Positions 1 through 11,764 of a DNA stretch of 64,000 bases are shown here, piece by piece; positions within the stretch are counted from its first letter, which is position 1, and every line of letters begins with the position of its first letter. Source of the stretch: Cinnamomum chago (lineage: Eukaryota > Streptophyta > Magnoliopsida > Laurales > Lauraceae); contig CP142456.1 in NCBI GenBank assembly GCA_038049695.1, forward strand, positions 68,227,922-68,291,921, given 5' to 3'. Both the position numbers and the translations under genes were made by a program. The notes beneath the pieces were generated by a model, which searched no databases, had not been told where the DNA came from, and saw only the letters and a program-made list of their open reading frames with translations.

Positions 1-60
1 CGACCGAAATATTTCGGTTCGGTCAAAATTTCAACCACACCGACCGAATACTCACCCCTA
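1..60. mobile_element. End of a hAT-like element, cut by the window edge
   Basis: The first 60 bases are rich in CGACCGAA/TTCGGTCGG words and end in ...CTCACCCCTA. Read inward, the end is TAGGGGTGAGTATTCGG, a common terminal motif of plant hAT miniature elements. The other end and its TSD lie outside the window, so the family call rests on the terminal motif alone. Confidence 0.45.
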
Positions 61-3000
61 GTTTCCCATGGTATTTACCCAACAGGACTATTCTTTCTCG
101 AGAGGTGTCTGACTTGCACAGACACCCTTTTCGGGTGTTGAATACAAGATTTGGTGAGCAAACTCAAGTCTCATGCCAATGCACCATTGCCCATGTGCAC
201 TGTTCTTTTTTGTAGTTTGAAAAACAATCATTTAAACACTTCTAATATTATGCAATGCTTTATTTTCTGCTTTGATTGTAACCAAAGAGACAATATTTTA
301 GACCTTTTTTTAACATAGAAGTGTTTTTAATTTGTTTATTTATATCAATAATTAATATAAAGTTCTAACATATTAGATTTATTGTCCTATTTTATAAATA
401 AGCCCTGTCATTGCTGCTTGTTGTAAAAAGAGCTACTAAAGTGAAGGTTCTCAATATTTGGGTCTAAAGGTATTTGGCCATTTTCATTATAATTTGTAAC
501 AAAGCCTAGGGATGGTTGTTAATATCAAGGTGATGCAACCCTTAAACATGGGACCCAGTTAGGCGCATGACCAGGCGGCCTAACCCAAATCTAGAGTCAG
601 ATTAACCAGATCAAGCTAGATCAAGACCCAAATTCATGCAAGCCAACAAGATTATCCAGATCTATGAAGGTCCCATTATTTGAATGATGTTTAAGTCGTA
701 GTAGTTTGGATTAGGAGCACAAGTTAACCATCCTCTTAGATTGAAGTTTTATTGGACTCTTAATTCATGTATTAGCTTTACCTCATCTCTATGATTATGA
801 TTTTTTTTTATTTAAATGTGGTTATATGTAAATTTCTTAAAAGTTATGAAACAAATGGGGGTACCTTGTTTTGATTTTTTATTTAAGACGTAGGTACAGA
901 CTCAGGGGCAGACCTAAGTGGCCACCACAGGTCTGAAATGAGATTATCTTAGACTTGAATGGGACCTTAGATCGAGGGTGAACATACGTTGGAGCGATCT
1001 AGCTCGATTGCCGCAGGTTAGAATTCAAATGCCCATAGAGTTGAATGGGGCCTTGGAGCATGCACGGCATGTCTAAACTTGTCACTTCATATATGTCTAA
1101 AGATAGCCTCATATATGTAAAGTTTCCTTGGTAAAAAAGAGGAAAGAAAAAAAAACATTGCGGTAATACAGTACTCCCTCTTCTTTTACCTCTTTTTTCG
1201 AAACCTCTTCACGCCTATTGTCGATTGACCTCGTTGTTGCCGTTCTCTATGTACCGTATAGGCTATCGCATCTTCACCTGCCAAACGTATCTTAATCTCC
1301 AAAAACTAATCCTAAACCCTGAATCCCCAAGTCCTAATCAATCCATAAGCCCTAAACCACCAAATCCGAGCATATCTACAAACCCAAAGATGACCAAATC
1401 CATTCATGTTATCATGTCTTCTTACCCCCACCATGATTCAAAGATGGAATTCCACTCTCATTATCTAAAGGTTGAAGGCTTTAGAAAGTGAAAATGGAAA
1501 GTGTGGGTGTCCTCAAAATGTTGCTATATTCAGTCTTTTCTCACACACTCACACACGTCGAATTTGTGATCTCCATTGGGCATTGATTTTGATATCAATT
1601 TAGTGAAACACAATAATGTGAGTCTAAGTATCTAAAATCAATGTTAGAATCATTTTTTTTAATCCATCTAATGCTTTTTGGTACATCTTATTAACATCCT
1701 AACATCTTCATTACTCAATGTAGAATAACCGTCATGCATTTAGTTGAATTCCATGAGTTGGACATTTTCTAAAAAAAATGTTTAGGTGTTATTTGGTAAT
1801 GTGAAAAAAGTCTTACAATTTTTTTTTCAAATGTTAAGTCTAGCAAAATTTTAGCCCCATCCAAACAAAAATCCTAGGTCCGCCACTATGCAGACTAAAA
1901 GAGGTAGTTTTATTTAATAAAAATATTGGTAGTAAGTTAAGAAAAAAGATAAAGTCGAAGGGATTTTTCTGATTGTGCCCAACTTAGGGTTTGGGACCCC
2001 ATCGCTCCCTCAGGCGAAAGAAGTAAAACCCTAGACAACCAGATAAGAACTGCTACTACCACTTATGTATTTATCAACAAATCCGGTTAACACTAAGTAG
2101 GGATCCACTAAGGCTACCGACAAAAATCTGGGATGCTTCTAGGTGGGATCATGCTTATGAAAATATCTATACCTGTCACTAGTATATCCCAATGGGCCGG
2201 TGAGTGATAAGGTTCACGAGGTGCATTCCTGAGGTTCACCTGATCACCAAGAAGAGTGGGCCACACACACCTTTACTTAATGTGATTGGATTTCATGGGT
2301 TTGCACCGACGAATTGATTGCATTATGGCTTAATTATATCTTTTATATAAATTATTAAATTTGTATGGCTATAGATCAAGGGATTAAGATGATTTAGTCA
2401 TTCCATCCCTCCTTCCCACTTATTGGTGGGGATCATGGGCTCACAAGCGCGCACCATGAAGGTGCACAAGGGATCACTAATGAAGATTAGCCCTCACAAA
2501 ACTTTACTTTAATAGGAGTTATTCCCACCCTAGATTTATCATTCATAAAAATATATAAGCATAATATTATAAAAAATCTAAGTTCTTTTATGGATCAATT
2601 TTATGGCGGGATATTGATGAGTGATCTTGTGAAGGCCTACATGATAACAAATGCAGTTTTTTTTTTCTATTTTCTTTTTGTATATTTACGGTGGGTACGT
2701 ATTGGTCTAAGAGTAATACTTCAACTTGATAAACCAGGGATCAATGCATAGGCTTATGTTTGAAATTAGTTGTCAATTCCTTATTAGAATTTGAGATGTT
2801 GGAAATTTAAAGACAGTGATGTGAAGGTTATCCCTTGGAATTTCTCAATGCATTTTTTTTTTTTTTGAATTATGAGTTCTAGCCACCTAAAAGTAAAAGG
2901 CAACTTATAGAATTCATGGAACTTGGATGTCTTTGGCATTTATGAATGCTCAACTACATAGTAGGATTTGGGAATTCTACTTAGGACATGTTTCTTTACA

Positions 3001-3853
3001 AGACTTAATGTTTTGAGTGGATAATTTCAAATGCTTGAAAAATGTACCAGGTGGAATTTCAAAATCCTCTTCTTGAGTGGAATTTTTTAAATTCCAGGAT
3101 TTCTAAAAGTTCATTTTACACTTTTTAGGTGACTAAGCTTTAATATTACGTTAAATAAACACATTTCAAATGTCATCGAATAAGCTATCACATTAATGCC
3201 AAGAGACCACAACATCCCAAATTCTAAGTAAGAAACAAGCCCCTATATAGCAGTTTTTGGAGAAATTATAAATTCTCCAAATAGGAATTCATGGGTTTCT
3301 ATAAAGGTATAGGCCCTAAAATGTTGAAAATTCCATTAATCTAAAACAACTAATTAACTATTGAGATTAGGATTTTTTCTAGTTCCACACCCCTATTCAT
3401 GCATCAGTGATTCAAAATTTTACCATGTCACCCTTCTCCCTCCACCCCGTCAAATCTAGAGTGCTCCCATTGATGAGGAAAGGACTCAGGTGAACAATTT
3501 GGTACTGATTCTGTCTCACAGCCTCTCAGCCTTAACTGCAGATATGAATATGATACATGGCTGGCCGGGGAGGAAGGAAGGTATGTCAATTGTCAAGTAG
3601 CACCACGTCTAAAGAGGTACACGTGAGTGAGTCCTTTCGTTGTACTTGTCATGGTGTGTAGAAATAGAGGAAACAAAATGAATGGAGACAAGGAAACTCT
3701 TACCACAGTTGGATGAGCAATAGCAATTTTCACAAAGATTTTTTTTTTTTTTTTTTGCCATTCATTCTAGTGATATATCTTTTTACATAAATTTTGTCTA
3801 TTAGAAGTCGTGAAACTCCTTTCCAAGAAGAAAAACATAAAAAACTAGTGTAA
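61..3853. other. Gene-free, AT-rich stretch
   Basis: About 3.8 kb with no reading frame that looks like a protein family. The longest open frame (1225-1491, +) is low-complexity and has no coding signature. Scattered T-runs and short GC-richer patches (about 540-660, 890-1060, 2100-2300) look like old repeat debris that I cannot classify. No RNA gene seen. Confidence 0.6.
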
Positions 3854-3862
3854 TTTTTCATA

Positions 3863-4130
3863 GGCGATTTGACAATTCAACACCCCTTAGACACCTAATT
3901 CCCAAATTCATGATTAAAAGTCACTAAATGTCACCAGAGTTGTTTGACTCTGGTACAATTTTTTTTAATTTTTTACCTTAGATCCCATGATATCATGGGT
4001 TTTTGTGGATTTTTGTGATATCATGGGTTTTCAAGAACACATAGGTCAAACGACTCTAGTGACATTTAGTGACTTTTAATCATGAATTTGGGGATTGAGT
4101 ATCTGAAGGGCATTGAATTAACAAATCCCC
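3863..4130. mobile_element. Mutator-like MITE, 268 bp, perfect 9-bp TSD
   Basis: The two arms (about 3863-3950 and 4042-4130) are inverted copies of each other. Each carries the sequence around TCATGATTAAAAGTCAC. The outer ends are GGCGATTTG on the left and CAAATCCCC on the right. The element is flanked by an identical 9-bp direct repeat, tttttcata, at 3854-3862 and 4131-4139. A 9-bp TSD is the hallmark of Mutator-like transposons; there is no coding capacity, so it is non-autonomous. The centre holds a further short repeat (ATATCATGGGTTTT). Confidence 0.85.
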
Positions 4131-4358
4131 TTTTTCATAATTTCGCGAAAAAGTGTTTTCAATGGAGAAAGGGTAGGAAAATTCTATGGAAAAGTGAGAG
4201 TGAAAAAAATGTGTCCTAAATTAGTGGCTATGATGATATTGTTGTTGTTATAGGTAATAAGTGTGTTTGTGCAACGAGGAAATTTGCAGTAGGGAGAAAA
4301 ATTGTTCCCATGCAGCTCAATCTTCTGTTGCTCGGTACGACTATATTCATACTGGAAA

Positions 4359-5172
4359 CAGAGGCGGATCCAGGACTTCTAATCTGGGGGGGCTGCACTT
4401 AAGTTACACTAAAAAATAGCAATAATGTCTCACCAAAAACTATAAAAAATAGCAACAATGTCCCACCAAAGATAGCAACAATGGGCGCTTGATAATGCAA
4501 CATTATAACCTAAGATAGTAAATAATCATCAATATACAATACATAAGACCGGTTTTAATTTTTTTTTCCTAAGTTTTTTTTTTCTTTTCATTTTCAACTC
4601 ACAATGAAGTGATGAACAAACAAAGTTACAGAGGTACTGTAAATGGGAAACCCAATCCCATAACGTGGCAGGCTGACAGCTTCTAGTAACACAAAGAGCA
4701 AATCTTTCTCCACAACCACAAAGAATCAAGATAAAGAATAGAAAGAAATTACAAAACCTCCATTTCAGAAAACCATAAAAAAGAACAAAAAACCAGAAAA
4801 TGAACAAACCCATGTAATAAAAACACCCCAAATTCGTACTTAAGATCTAGAGGGCACAACCACAAAGAATCAAGATGAAGAATAGAAAGAAACTACAAAA
4901 CCTCCTTTTCAGAAAACCATAAAAGAAGAACAAAAAACCAGAAAATTAACAAACACATGTAATAAAAACACCCCAAATTCGTACCTGAGATCCAGAGGGT
5001 ACAACCACAAAAAATCAAGATGAAGAATAGAAAGAAACTACAAAACCTCCATTTCAAAAAACCATAAAAGAAGAAAAAAAAAATCAGAAAATGTGAAAAA
5101 CTAGTTTTTTTTTTTTTTCGCTGAAAGTTGGGGTGGGCTGCAGCCACCCCAGCCCCCCTAGATCCGCCCCTG
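4359..5172. mobile_element. Non-autonomous hAT element, 814 bp
   Basis: The left end is CAGAGGCGGATCCAGG and the right end, read inward, is CAGGGGCGGATCTAGG, a well-known plant hAT terminal type. The 8-bp flanks actggaaa (4351-4358) and attggaaa (5173-5180) differ at one base, as expected for an older hAT TSD. The inside has no transposase and is largely a tandem repeat. The element sits about 150 bp downstream of the splice donor of the COMT-like exon, in what would be its first intron. Confidence 0.85.
4713..5093. repeat. Minisatellite inside the hAT element, about 144-bp unit
   Basis: Two full units and one partial unit start at 4713, 4857 and 5002. Each begins CAACCACAAA and runs through AACCTCC, ACCATAAAA and CACCCCAAATTCGTAC. 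The units are very similar, so the expansion is more recent than the terminal repeats. The open frames on the minus strand here are by-products of the repeat. Confidence 0.8.
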
Positions 5173-5320
5173 ATTGGAAAGCAAAATATAAATTAATTTT
5201 CCTCAATAAAATTGGATTGAATTCCTTGGGAGAGGCTGGAATGTATGATTCCTCTCTTTGCCTAGCATGGAATCATTTCCCTCATGCAAACACCCTTCAT
5301 GCGTGAAGGAAGACACATAC

Positions 5321-5730
5321 CAGCTCTCCATGAGGACCTTATCTTGGTTCATAAGCAGCAATGGAGCTATGGACGCATCATCTTGATTCTTCACCAGGAA
5401 CTCACAGACTGGTTCCAAACCATAAAGCTTCTCAACATGGCCCTCGTCGCGATCTACTACAGAGCACGAAAGAATGGAGTAGCTAGCCAGGAGTCTTAGC
5501 ATGCGGTCAAGCAAGGCAGGCGCATCTGGGTTGTGTGTAGGGAGCTGAGAGGCAATCTGGGTCGTCGAAAGCTGGGCGCCCCGGCCAGCTTTGGCTATTA
5601 TCTCCAAAAGATCGAGCTCTATGGCTGCTTTCAAGGCCATGGGTAGTGCAGAGATCCTAGCCAGTTGCATGGCAAACATGCAGGCTTCGTCTTCATTGGA
5701 GGAAGGTTGGATAATGGTGAAAGGAGTCAT
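5321..5730 (-). CDS. COMT: COMT-like caffeate O-methyltransferase, first exon only
   Basis: This is the N-terminal dimerisation part of a plant SAM-dependent O-methyltransferase of the caffeic acid/5-hydroxyferulic acid (lignin pathway) type, cytosolic in the family. The start at 5730 (MTPFTII) is chosen because the homology begins just after it; an upstream in-frame ATG at 5829 adds only leader-like sequence. Recognisable stretches are [49 protein letters not shown] and [12 protein letters not shown]. After 410 bp the frame meets a good splice donor (CTG|GTATGT, intron begins at 5320) at W137; as I recall, family first exons end at about this point. Homology stops there, which supports an intron rather than a frameshift. 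No SAM-binding or catalytic exons follow on the minus strand down to position 1. Either intron 1 is more than 5.3 kb long, swollen by transposons, or the gene is truncated. Confidence 0.75.
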
Positions 5731-6362
5731 GAAACAAGTGTGGGGATCGGATGAAAAGCTGAGTATGGGAATGAAGGGGTCTAGAGAAGAAATGAAGAAG
5801 AGTAAACGGTGTTTCTTTTGGTTCAACAACAGCGAATAATAAGTAACAACTGCCCCAAGGGGACCAGTTAAATCTCATGTAAAGTTGGGTACGCCAACCC
5901 ATGTTTGTTTATTTTTATTTTATAGAATGAAAGTTGTGGTGCTATTGTAAGGCCTGTACCCTCTCTCCAGGGACACTGGTACTGTTTGCTTGGAGGTCCG
6001 ATCTTATCTGAGCTTCAGTCAACAACCACGAGCAGCTCAGTTTGGCCTGGGATGACGGTTCGCACCCGCAAATTGATAGCTCAAAACTATACTACTATAT
6101 TAGGGTCATAGGGGATTTGCTCGGCTCTCCCTGGGCCCGTTGAGATTATTCTGGTCCATCGGACTAGGATAACCCTCCATTAAAATAAAAAGGACATGAT
6201 ATACTTCAATATCTAGCTCACCCACCAAAGATGGGAATCACTTAAAATGAATGCCCTATATATGATATTGTCAAATTTGACTCCATTAGAAGCATTTATA
6301 AAACATGAGTAAGATGTGAAGAAAAAAATCATGTAATTTAAAAATTATTAATTGTCTGCTCA
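5731..6362. other. Upstream side of the COMT-like exon
   Basis: The first 100 bases read as a leader for the minus-strand exon. No clear TATA box or AC element could be assigned. From about 5947 there is a GC-richer stretch beginning TGTAAGGCC that looks like repeat debris. No other gene seen. Confidence 0.4.
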
Positions 6363-6367
6363 ATAGG

Positions 6368-9251
6368 TGTAAGGTCCGCGACCTTACTGGGTCAATTGGG
6401 CCCAATAGCAGGCCCGTTGACCCTTTTTTTATTATTATTATAATTAATTGTATTGTTAGATATTTAAGTGGGTTTAGGCCTTGAGTGAGTTCCTTTTAGT
6501 GCTAGAATAGTGTCTGCGAGATTTCGTTCGATTTCGAGTTCGTTTGATCCTAGCAAGGGGGTAGTTTGCAAATTTAGGGAAAATTGAGTGTTTTTCAGAA
6601 AAATTTCTATCACCGTGATTTTGGATTCGTTGGAAAGGTCTCGTCGCGTTGATCATTTTCATCTCCTGGCTTGTCACAATCCGACGATCAGAAACCCTTC
6701 AAGTGGCCATTTCGTCTTCGGACCTACTTAAGGGCTAATTAGTTTTTTTCCCTTCCCTCTCCTCTCAATCAGGGATTAGCCCTAATCTCATTCTCACTTC
6801 TGCAACGAAGCTACAACAACCTCTTCTTCTTTCTCTTCATCTTCTCAAGCCCAAAGTTTTTGGGAGAGATCACCTCCGCGATCCGGACCGCACATCTTCT
6901 TTCTCTCGATCTCCTCTCTCCATTGATACTAGTTGGTAAGCTTTTTCCCATTACCAACTTTTCCTTTCGTCTTCTCTTTTGTTTATATTAGGTTGAATCT
7001 TGATCTTTTTCCTTTCTTTCTCCTTCTTGGTGTTCTAGATTGCTTTTGAGTGGGTTAGATTCGTGATTTCTGCGGTAAAAAGCTTCTCCTCAAGTTTTTC
7101 CTATTTCAATCTTCTTCTTGATTGAGGCAAGTAGATATGCATTTTATATTTAATCATGTGTGTATGGTTTTCTATTGATTGTAATGATTTCTTATTAGAA
7201 TACCCAAATCCCAAGCTGTGGTTATGTTTTGATTTGGGATTTATATGATAGATTAGGTTTTGGGAATATTTGGTTTGAATTAATTGTTAAAATGGTAGCT
7301 TTTGAGGTTTTTAATTTGATAGAATGGACGTGAATGATGATTGTAATGATTGGGGAGCATGGAGGCTCGTTTTTTGTAGGAAAAAGAAGAGAAAAACTCA
7401 TTTTCGGGTCCACGTCTACAGTGCCGATCGATCGGACTTGCAGACCGATCGATCGGAGGGCAATTTTGTAATTTCTGATAACTTTTGGAAAAGAACTTAG
7501 AACACTTGTAACGTTTAATCCGTCCGTCAGATTTCTACATATTATATACCGTTGGAAAGCCCTTGAGATGAAGAATCCAATGGTTCTGCTTTCATCATGA
7601 TCGGACGTCAGAAAGTGATGTAAATACTCAGATTACTGACCCAGCCTATATTTTAATTGGAAATGAGACCAGTAACTTAGGTTTGGGCCTTAGATGTTGG
7701 AAACCATGAACCTACTATTAGTTGACCATTAATGGGGATTAAATCGTAACACGTGACTTGGTGTGCTTCGATTAGCTGTCTAGGTATTCGTGTATTAAAC
7801 ATGGGGCAACCGAATGCGTATGGAACTCAATTAATGGATGCTTAACATGATTGTATACCAAGGGATTTCCTTAGAAGCATCGTTGATCCAATTCCACACG
7901 TACTCCGTTAGAACATGTAGGATACACGGATGACACCACTTACCTAGAGTTGACTTGTAATTCCTCCTTGATTTGTTTAATTGTATACGTTGTAATTACA
8001 CCTTGTACACTCTCTCGGCATAATACACCTAATTAATTATGAAACATAATCCCTTGTAGAATTAGGACTTGGACCTGACTTAGAGTGTACCTTAGGACCC
8101 CGTGTTATGTAATTGATAAACATGACTGGTTAGACTGAAGGGATTATCATGTGATTGGATTCGTCTTGTATTGACTTGAATGAGATAATCCCTACGAACA
8201 TGTCTTGTATATTGAGCTAGCCAGACTTGCTTGTCTTGGTCTATTCTCGTGTCAACACCACTTTATTATTATTTGCATGTCATAGCTATCTGCAGTTTTG
8301 TGTATTATTGATGGGCCGGTTACTCGGACATCAGGGTGGGCAGTCGGCTTGGATGGCGTCCATGGCGTTGAATGGTTGGGAGCGTGCTTGGACCGTGCTA
8401 CTATTCTCAAGATTGAGAGCTTGGATCTCCCTGGAGCCGGACTTTGGTATCAGTAGTCCGGGTAGGATTGTTAGTGGTACCCCGGGAGGTGGCTTGGATA
8501 TCCTCGGAGTCTCCCTCTTGATTCTTGCATTGCATTGTTTGGATAGTGGTTATTGCTCGTATCTTAGGATTTCCTGTTATTATTTCTAGTTATTTATTCA
8601 TGCTTTATGCCTAGCTTCGATTCCTTGTATTCTCTTGATTATCATGCCTGTCATTACTCTTATATTTGATACATGTTATAATTATTTATATCTTGCTTAT
8701 CTATTGCTCAACATGTCATTGACTCTGTTCCTTGGTGTGTAGACGCCTCAGGTGAGTACTACTATGAGGAGCAGTCAGGTGAGGAGATTCCAAAAGATCT
8801 CCAACTGATTGAGGAGGAACGAGAGTGGTGTGCCGCTGACGTAGAGTAGTGTCATTGATCCTGGCACGAGAGAGAGAGATTCATTGGGACATCTTTAAAT
8901 TCTTTCATTCTTTTTTATCTCTCGTTGAAACTTTCATATCATGGACATCACTATTGTTTTAAATGGCCCTGATTATTGGGATGGCCATTGTAATAAATTA
9001 ACTTCATTGGTTAGTTTTATTATTTCTTTATGCAACTTTAACTATTAATGAGATTTATTATTCATTGCTTTGAAGTTTAACATGCCTCAAATTGTATGAA
9101 TTCCGCAGTTTTATATTACTTGAGGTTTGAAATGCAATATCCTCATAGCAGACTTACGATCCTTGAGCCTAAAGCGCAAAATTTTTAATTAGCCCTAAAT
9201 TTCACTCCCCGGATCCGGTTTATTCTCTAATCGGATTCGGGGGACATGACA
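6368..9251. mobile_element. Solo LTR of a Gypsy-type retrotransposon, 2884 bp
   Basis: The block begins TGTAAGGTCC and ends GGACATGACA (TG...CA) and is flanked by the same 5-bp direct repeat, atagg, at 6363-6367 and 9252-9256. There is no gag-pol coding inside. That combination defines a solo LTR left by recombination between the two LTRs of one copy. The length and the style of the sequence (a long leader-like pyrimidine-rich stretch at 6720-6960) fit the long LTRs of Gypsy elements such as the Tekay/Del group. That lineage call is an inference. A fossil with no coding parts. Confidence 0.8.
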
Positions 9252-9707
9252 ATAGGGGAGGCCAACTGATTTTGGGATAAAACTCGCCAATTATGGCATA
9301 TGGGAAGAGAGCATTCATTTTTAGCAGTTCAAATTGTTAATAGGTTTGCTCTACTTAGAGGTAGGAATGTCAAATGGGCCGGGCCGGCACGGCCCACTCC
9401 AACCTCGGCCCGTTGGCACGGCCCGCCATGGGTTGGCCTGGAGCGGGCTAGGCGGGCATGTTCATATTTTTTCCTTTTTTTTTATCAATATTAAAAAAAA
9501 TAGAACACAAGTACTGAGAATGACAAAGATGTTTAAGTGGTTCGGTCAGACTCAACCTACTTCCCTGAGAAGAGAAAACCATTTGGATCTTAATTTCTTG
9601 AAGGTTTCTAAATGGGATTACCTTCAAAATCTTATAATCTTTTTAGAAAATAAAAATAGAAAAAGAATGAAAAACTAAAAAATTACAATAAATGAAAAAG
9701 TAAAAAA

Positions 9708-9944
9708 TCAGATGCGTAATCCACTAATGTATTCTGCTGAATCATAATCTTCCGTTGATGTCAACTCCTGCTTCATCTTATCTACCAAATACCAGTCTCG
9801 TAGGCAAACACAACACTCCACCGTTTCTTCAGTTAGATTTGTTCTTATGTCATCTACTACACGTCCACCTGCACCAAAAGCATGTTCTGATGCTATAGAA
9901 GACATTGGAATAGTCAATAGATCACGAGTCATGGCGGCCAACAC
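9708..9944 (-). pseudogene. hAT transposase fragment: C-terminal dimerisation domain
   Basis: The 78-residue open frame holds the diagnostic hAT C-terminal block: an A.TRDLLTIPMSSIASEHAF segment, then GGRVVDD.RT.LTEETVE and CLRDW. In the family this region drives transposase dimerisation and follows the catalytic core. It is the last recognisable block of the transposase. The start methionine is fortuitous, and the upstream core is broken. Confidence 0.8.
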
Positions 9945-11488
9945 CGGATAAACTCTTTCATGTTGCTTTCACCAGATTAAAAGGTTAAAACTAGATGCAT
10001 CATACACCCGTATTACACCGATGTCAAGATACGATGATAACTCCGTCACAGTGTTACTTGAGCTTGAGCTAGATGCCATGCCCATAGACAGGGAGGAATA
10101 CCACACATCCCACTCACCAACACCTGTTTGTTGGACTTCTAAATGGCCCATACTAAGCCCAGTTAAACCCATTTGCTCACAATAAAATTGAAAAAGTGCT
10201 TATAAATTTGCCTTTATATTTGAAAAAATATTTAAATCTATGTATAATCCATATTTTTATTTATTACATCAATAAAAAAACTATACACCACTTAATTTTA
10301 ATCTAGGATCAAATACAACAGCCAAAGAAAATGTCATTGGAGCCTCTTTCCAATATTTATTAAATTTTTCTTCCATGTTTTTAATAGTGTTACTTAGTAA
10401 AACATGATCTCTAAATCTACTGAAGTAATTTTAAAAAACTTCATTAAAGCTTCATTAGATGTGGGATAATATATCCCGGAAAAAAATAATGTTGAAGTAT
10501 AAAAAGCTTCTAATAAATCTCTTATATGGGCACATAACTCCCAATGTTCATCACTAATCATCAAATTTTGTGCATGAAAAGCACAAAATTAATTCAAAAC
10601 AGTTTTCCAGTGAAGTGACTTATTTAACAAATCATACATAGAATTTCATTTATGTTCTACCTCCTTAGGCATTTTAATAGCTGATATGTCTTGCCTCGCA
10701 TATATTTGGGCATACAATTGTCTTCTCTGTGTAGAAGAGAAAATAAATCTAGCAATGTCTTTAATAGCATCTGTGTAACTGACAATATGCTTTAAACCAA
10801 CATTTGCAATGAGATTTAAGATGTGACATACATATCTATTTTGAAAGATAGAGCTATCTATCAAAGGTGCAAGTGGCATTATCTAAAATAAATGTATTAT
10901 TTTCAATAGCCACTGTATTATTACTGGCATTATCTAAAGTTATAGATAAAACTTTTTCTTTAATATTATATTCATTTAGTTTTTCCAAAATAAATGTACT
11001 TATTCTAGTGTCATTGTGTGACCATTCAAGACAGCTAAAACTAATTATACGTTTATTAATAAGTTATTTTGCACATATGTTATGTGCAATAATACATTAA
11101 AAACTATCACCCCCTTAAGATGTCCACATATCTGTGGTTATTGCTATTTAACCAGGAATTTCTGCAAGGTAATTTCTTATATTTGTTTTCTCTTACTGCT
11201 CGAGTCTAATAGCATCATTCCTAGCTGTATTTCTTGAAATACCATGAAATTGTGATTGACAGTATTTCTGGATCCATTCTTCAAAAAACTCATTTTCAAC
11301 AAAACAAAATGGTAATTCAGATAACACTATCATTTTAACAAGATTTTGTCTAACACTTTGTACATTAAAAGAAAAAAAGACCCAAACTACTACTGCTACT
11401 ACCACCACCAGTACTAGAAATTTGGGTTTGTGAACCAGGCCTCCATGTCCCTGCATCCGCCAGCTTATCTAAGGCTAAACATTTTTGC

Positions 11489-11764
11489 CTATGTCTTGTC
11501 AAATGGCCGGTACCCATTTTTAACTCGACACCAACTACAAAATTTGCATTTTGCCTTTTCAATTGTTTTTCCATTTTCAATAACCTCAAACATTGTAAAT
11601 ACATTCCAAACTACTGAAGTTCTATTCCTCTTGGTTGGTTTACGACCACGGGAACTCTGAGGAAAGGAGGGTGGTAAATCACATACTTCATCTTGTAATT
11701 CAATAAAATTTTCTTCTTCCCATAAATTAACTGAAGAAGATTTTGTGGGAAATCTTCTAGCCAT
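11489..11764 (-). pseudogene. hAT transposase fragment: N-terminal BED zinc finger region
   Basis: The 91-residue open frame begins with a basic, serine-rich leader and contains SVVWNVFTMFE followed by KAKCKFCSW. This is the start of a BED finger (W...F....A.C..C), the DNA-binding head of plant hAT transposases. The second half of the finger (GTGHLTRHRQKC) continues in another frame near 11480-11560, so a frameshift splits the domain. The orientation agrees with the C-terminal block at 9708-9944. Confidence 0.7.

Noticed and set aside
1225-1491. An 88-codon open frame as a small gene
   Set aside because: Low-complexity content, no family resemblance, no promoter or splice context.
4529-5147. 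Minus-strand open frames rich in Phe/Lys as proteins
   Set aside because: They repeat with the 144-bp minisatellite unit inside a hAT element, so they are by-products of the repeat.
5284-5839. Plus-strand open frames over the COMT-like exon
   Set aside because: Antisense shadows of the minus-strand exon, which has clear homology.
8227-8589. A 120-codon open frame as a gene
   Set aside because: Lies wholly within the 2.9-kb solo LTR and has no recognisable domain.
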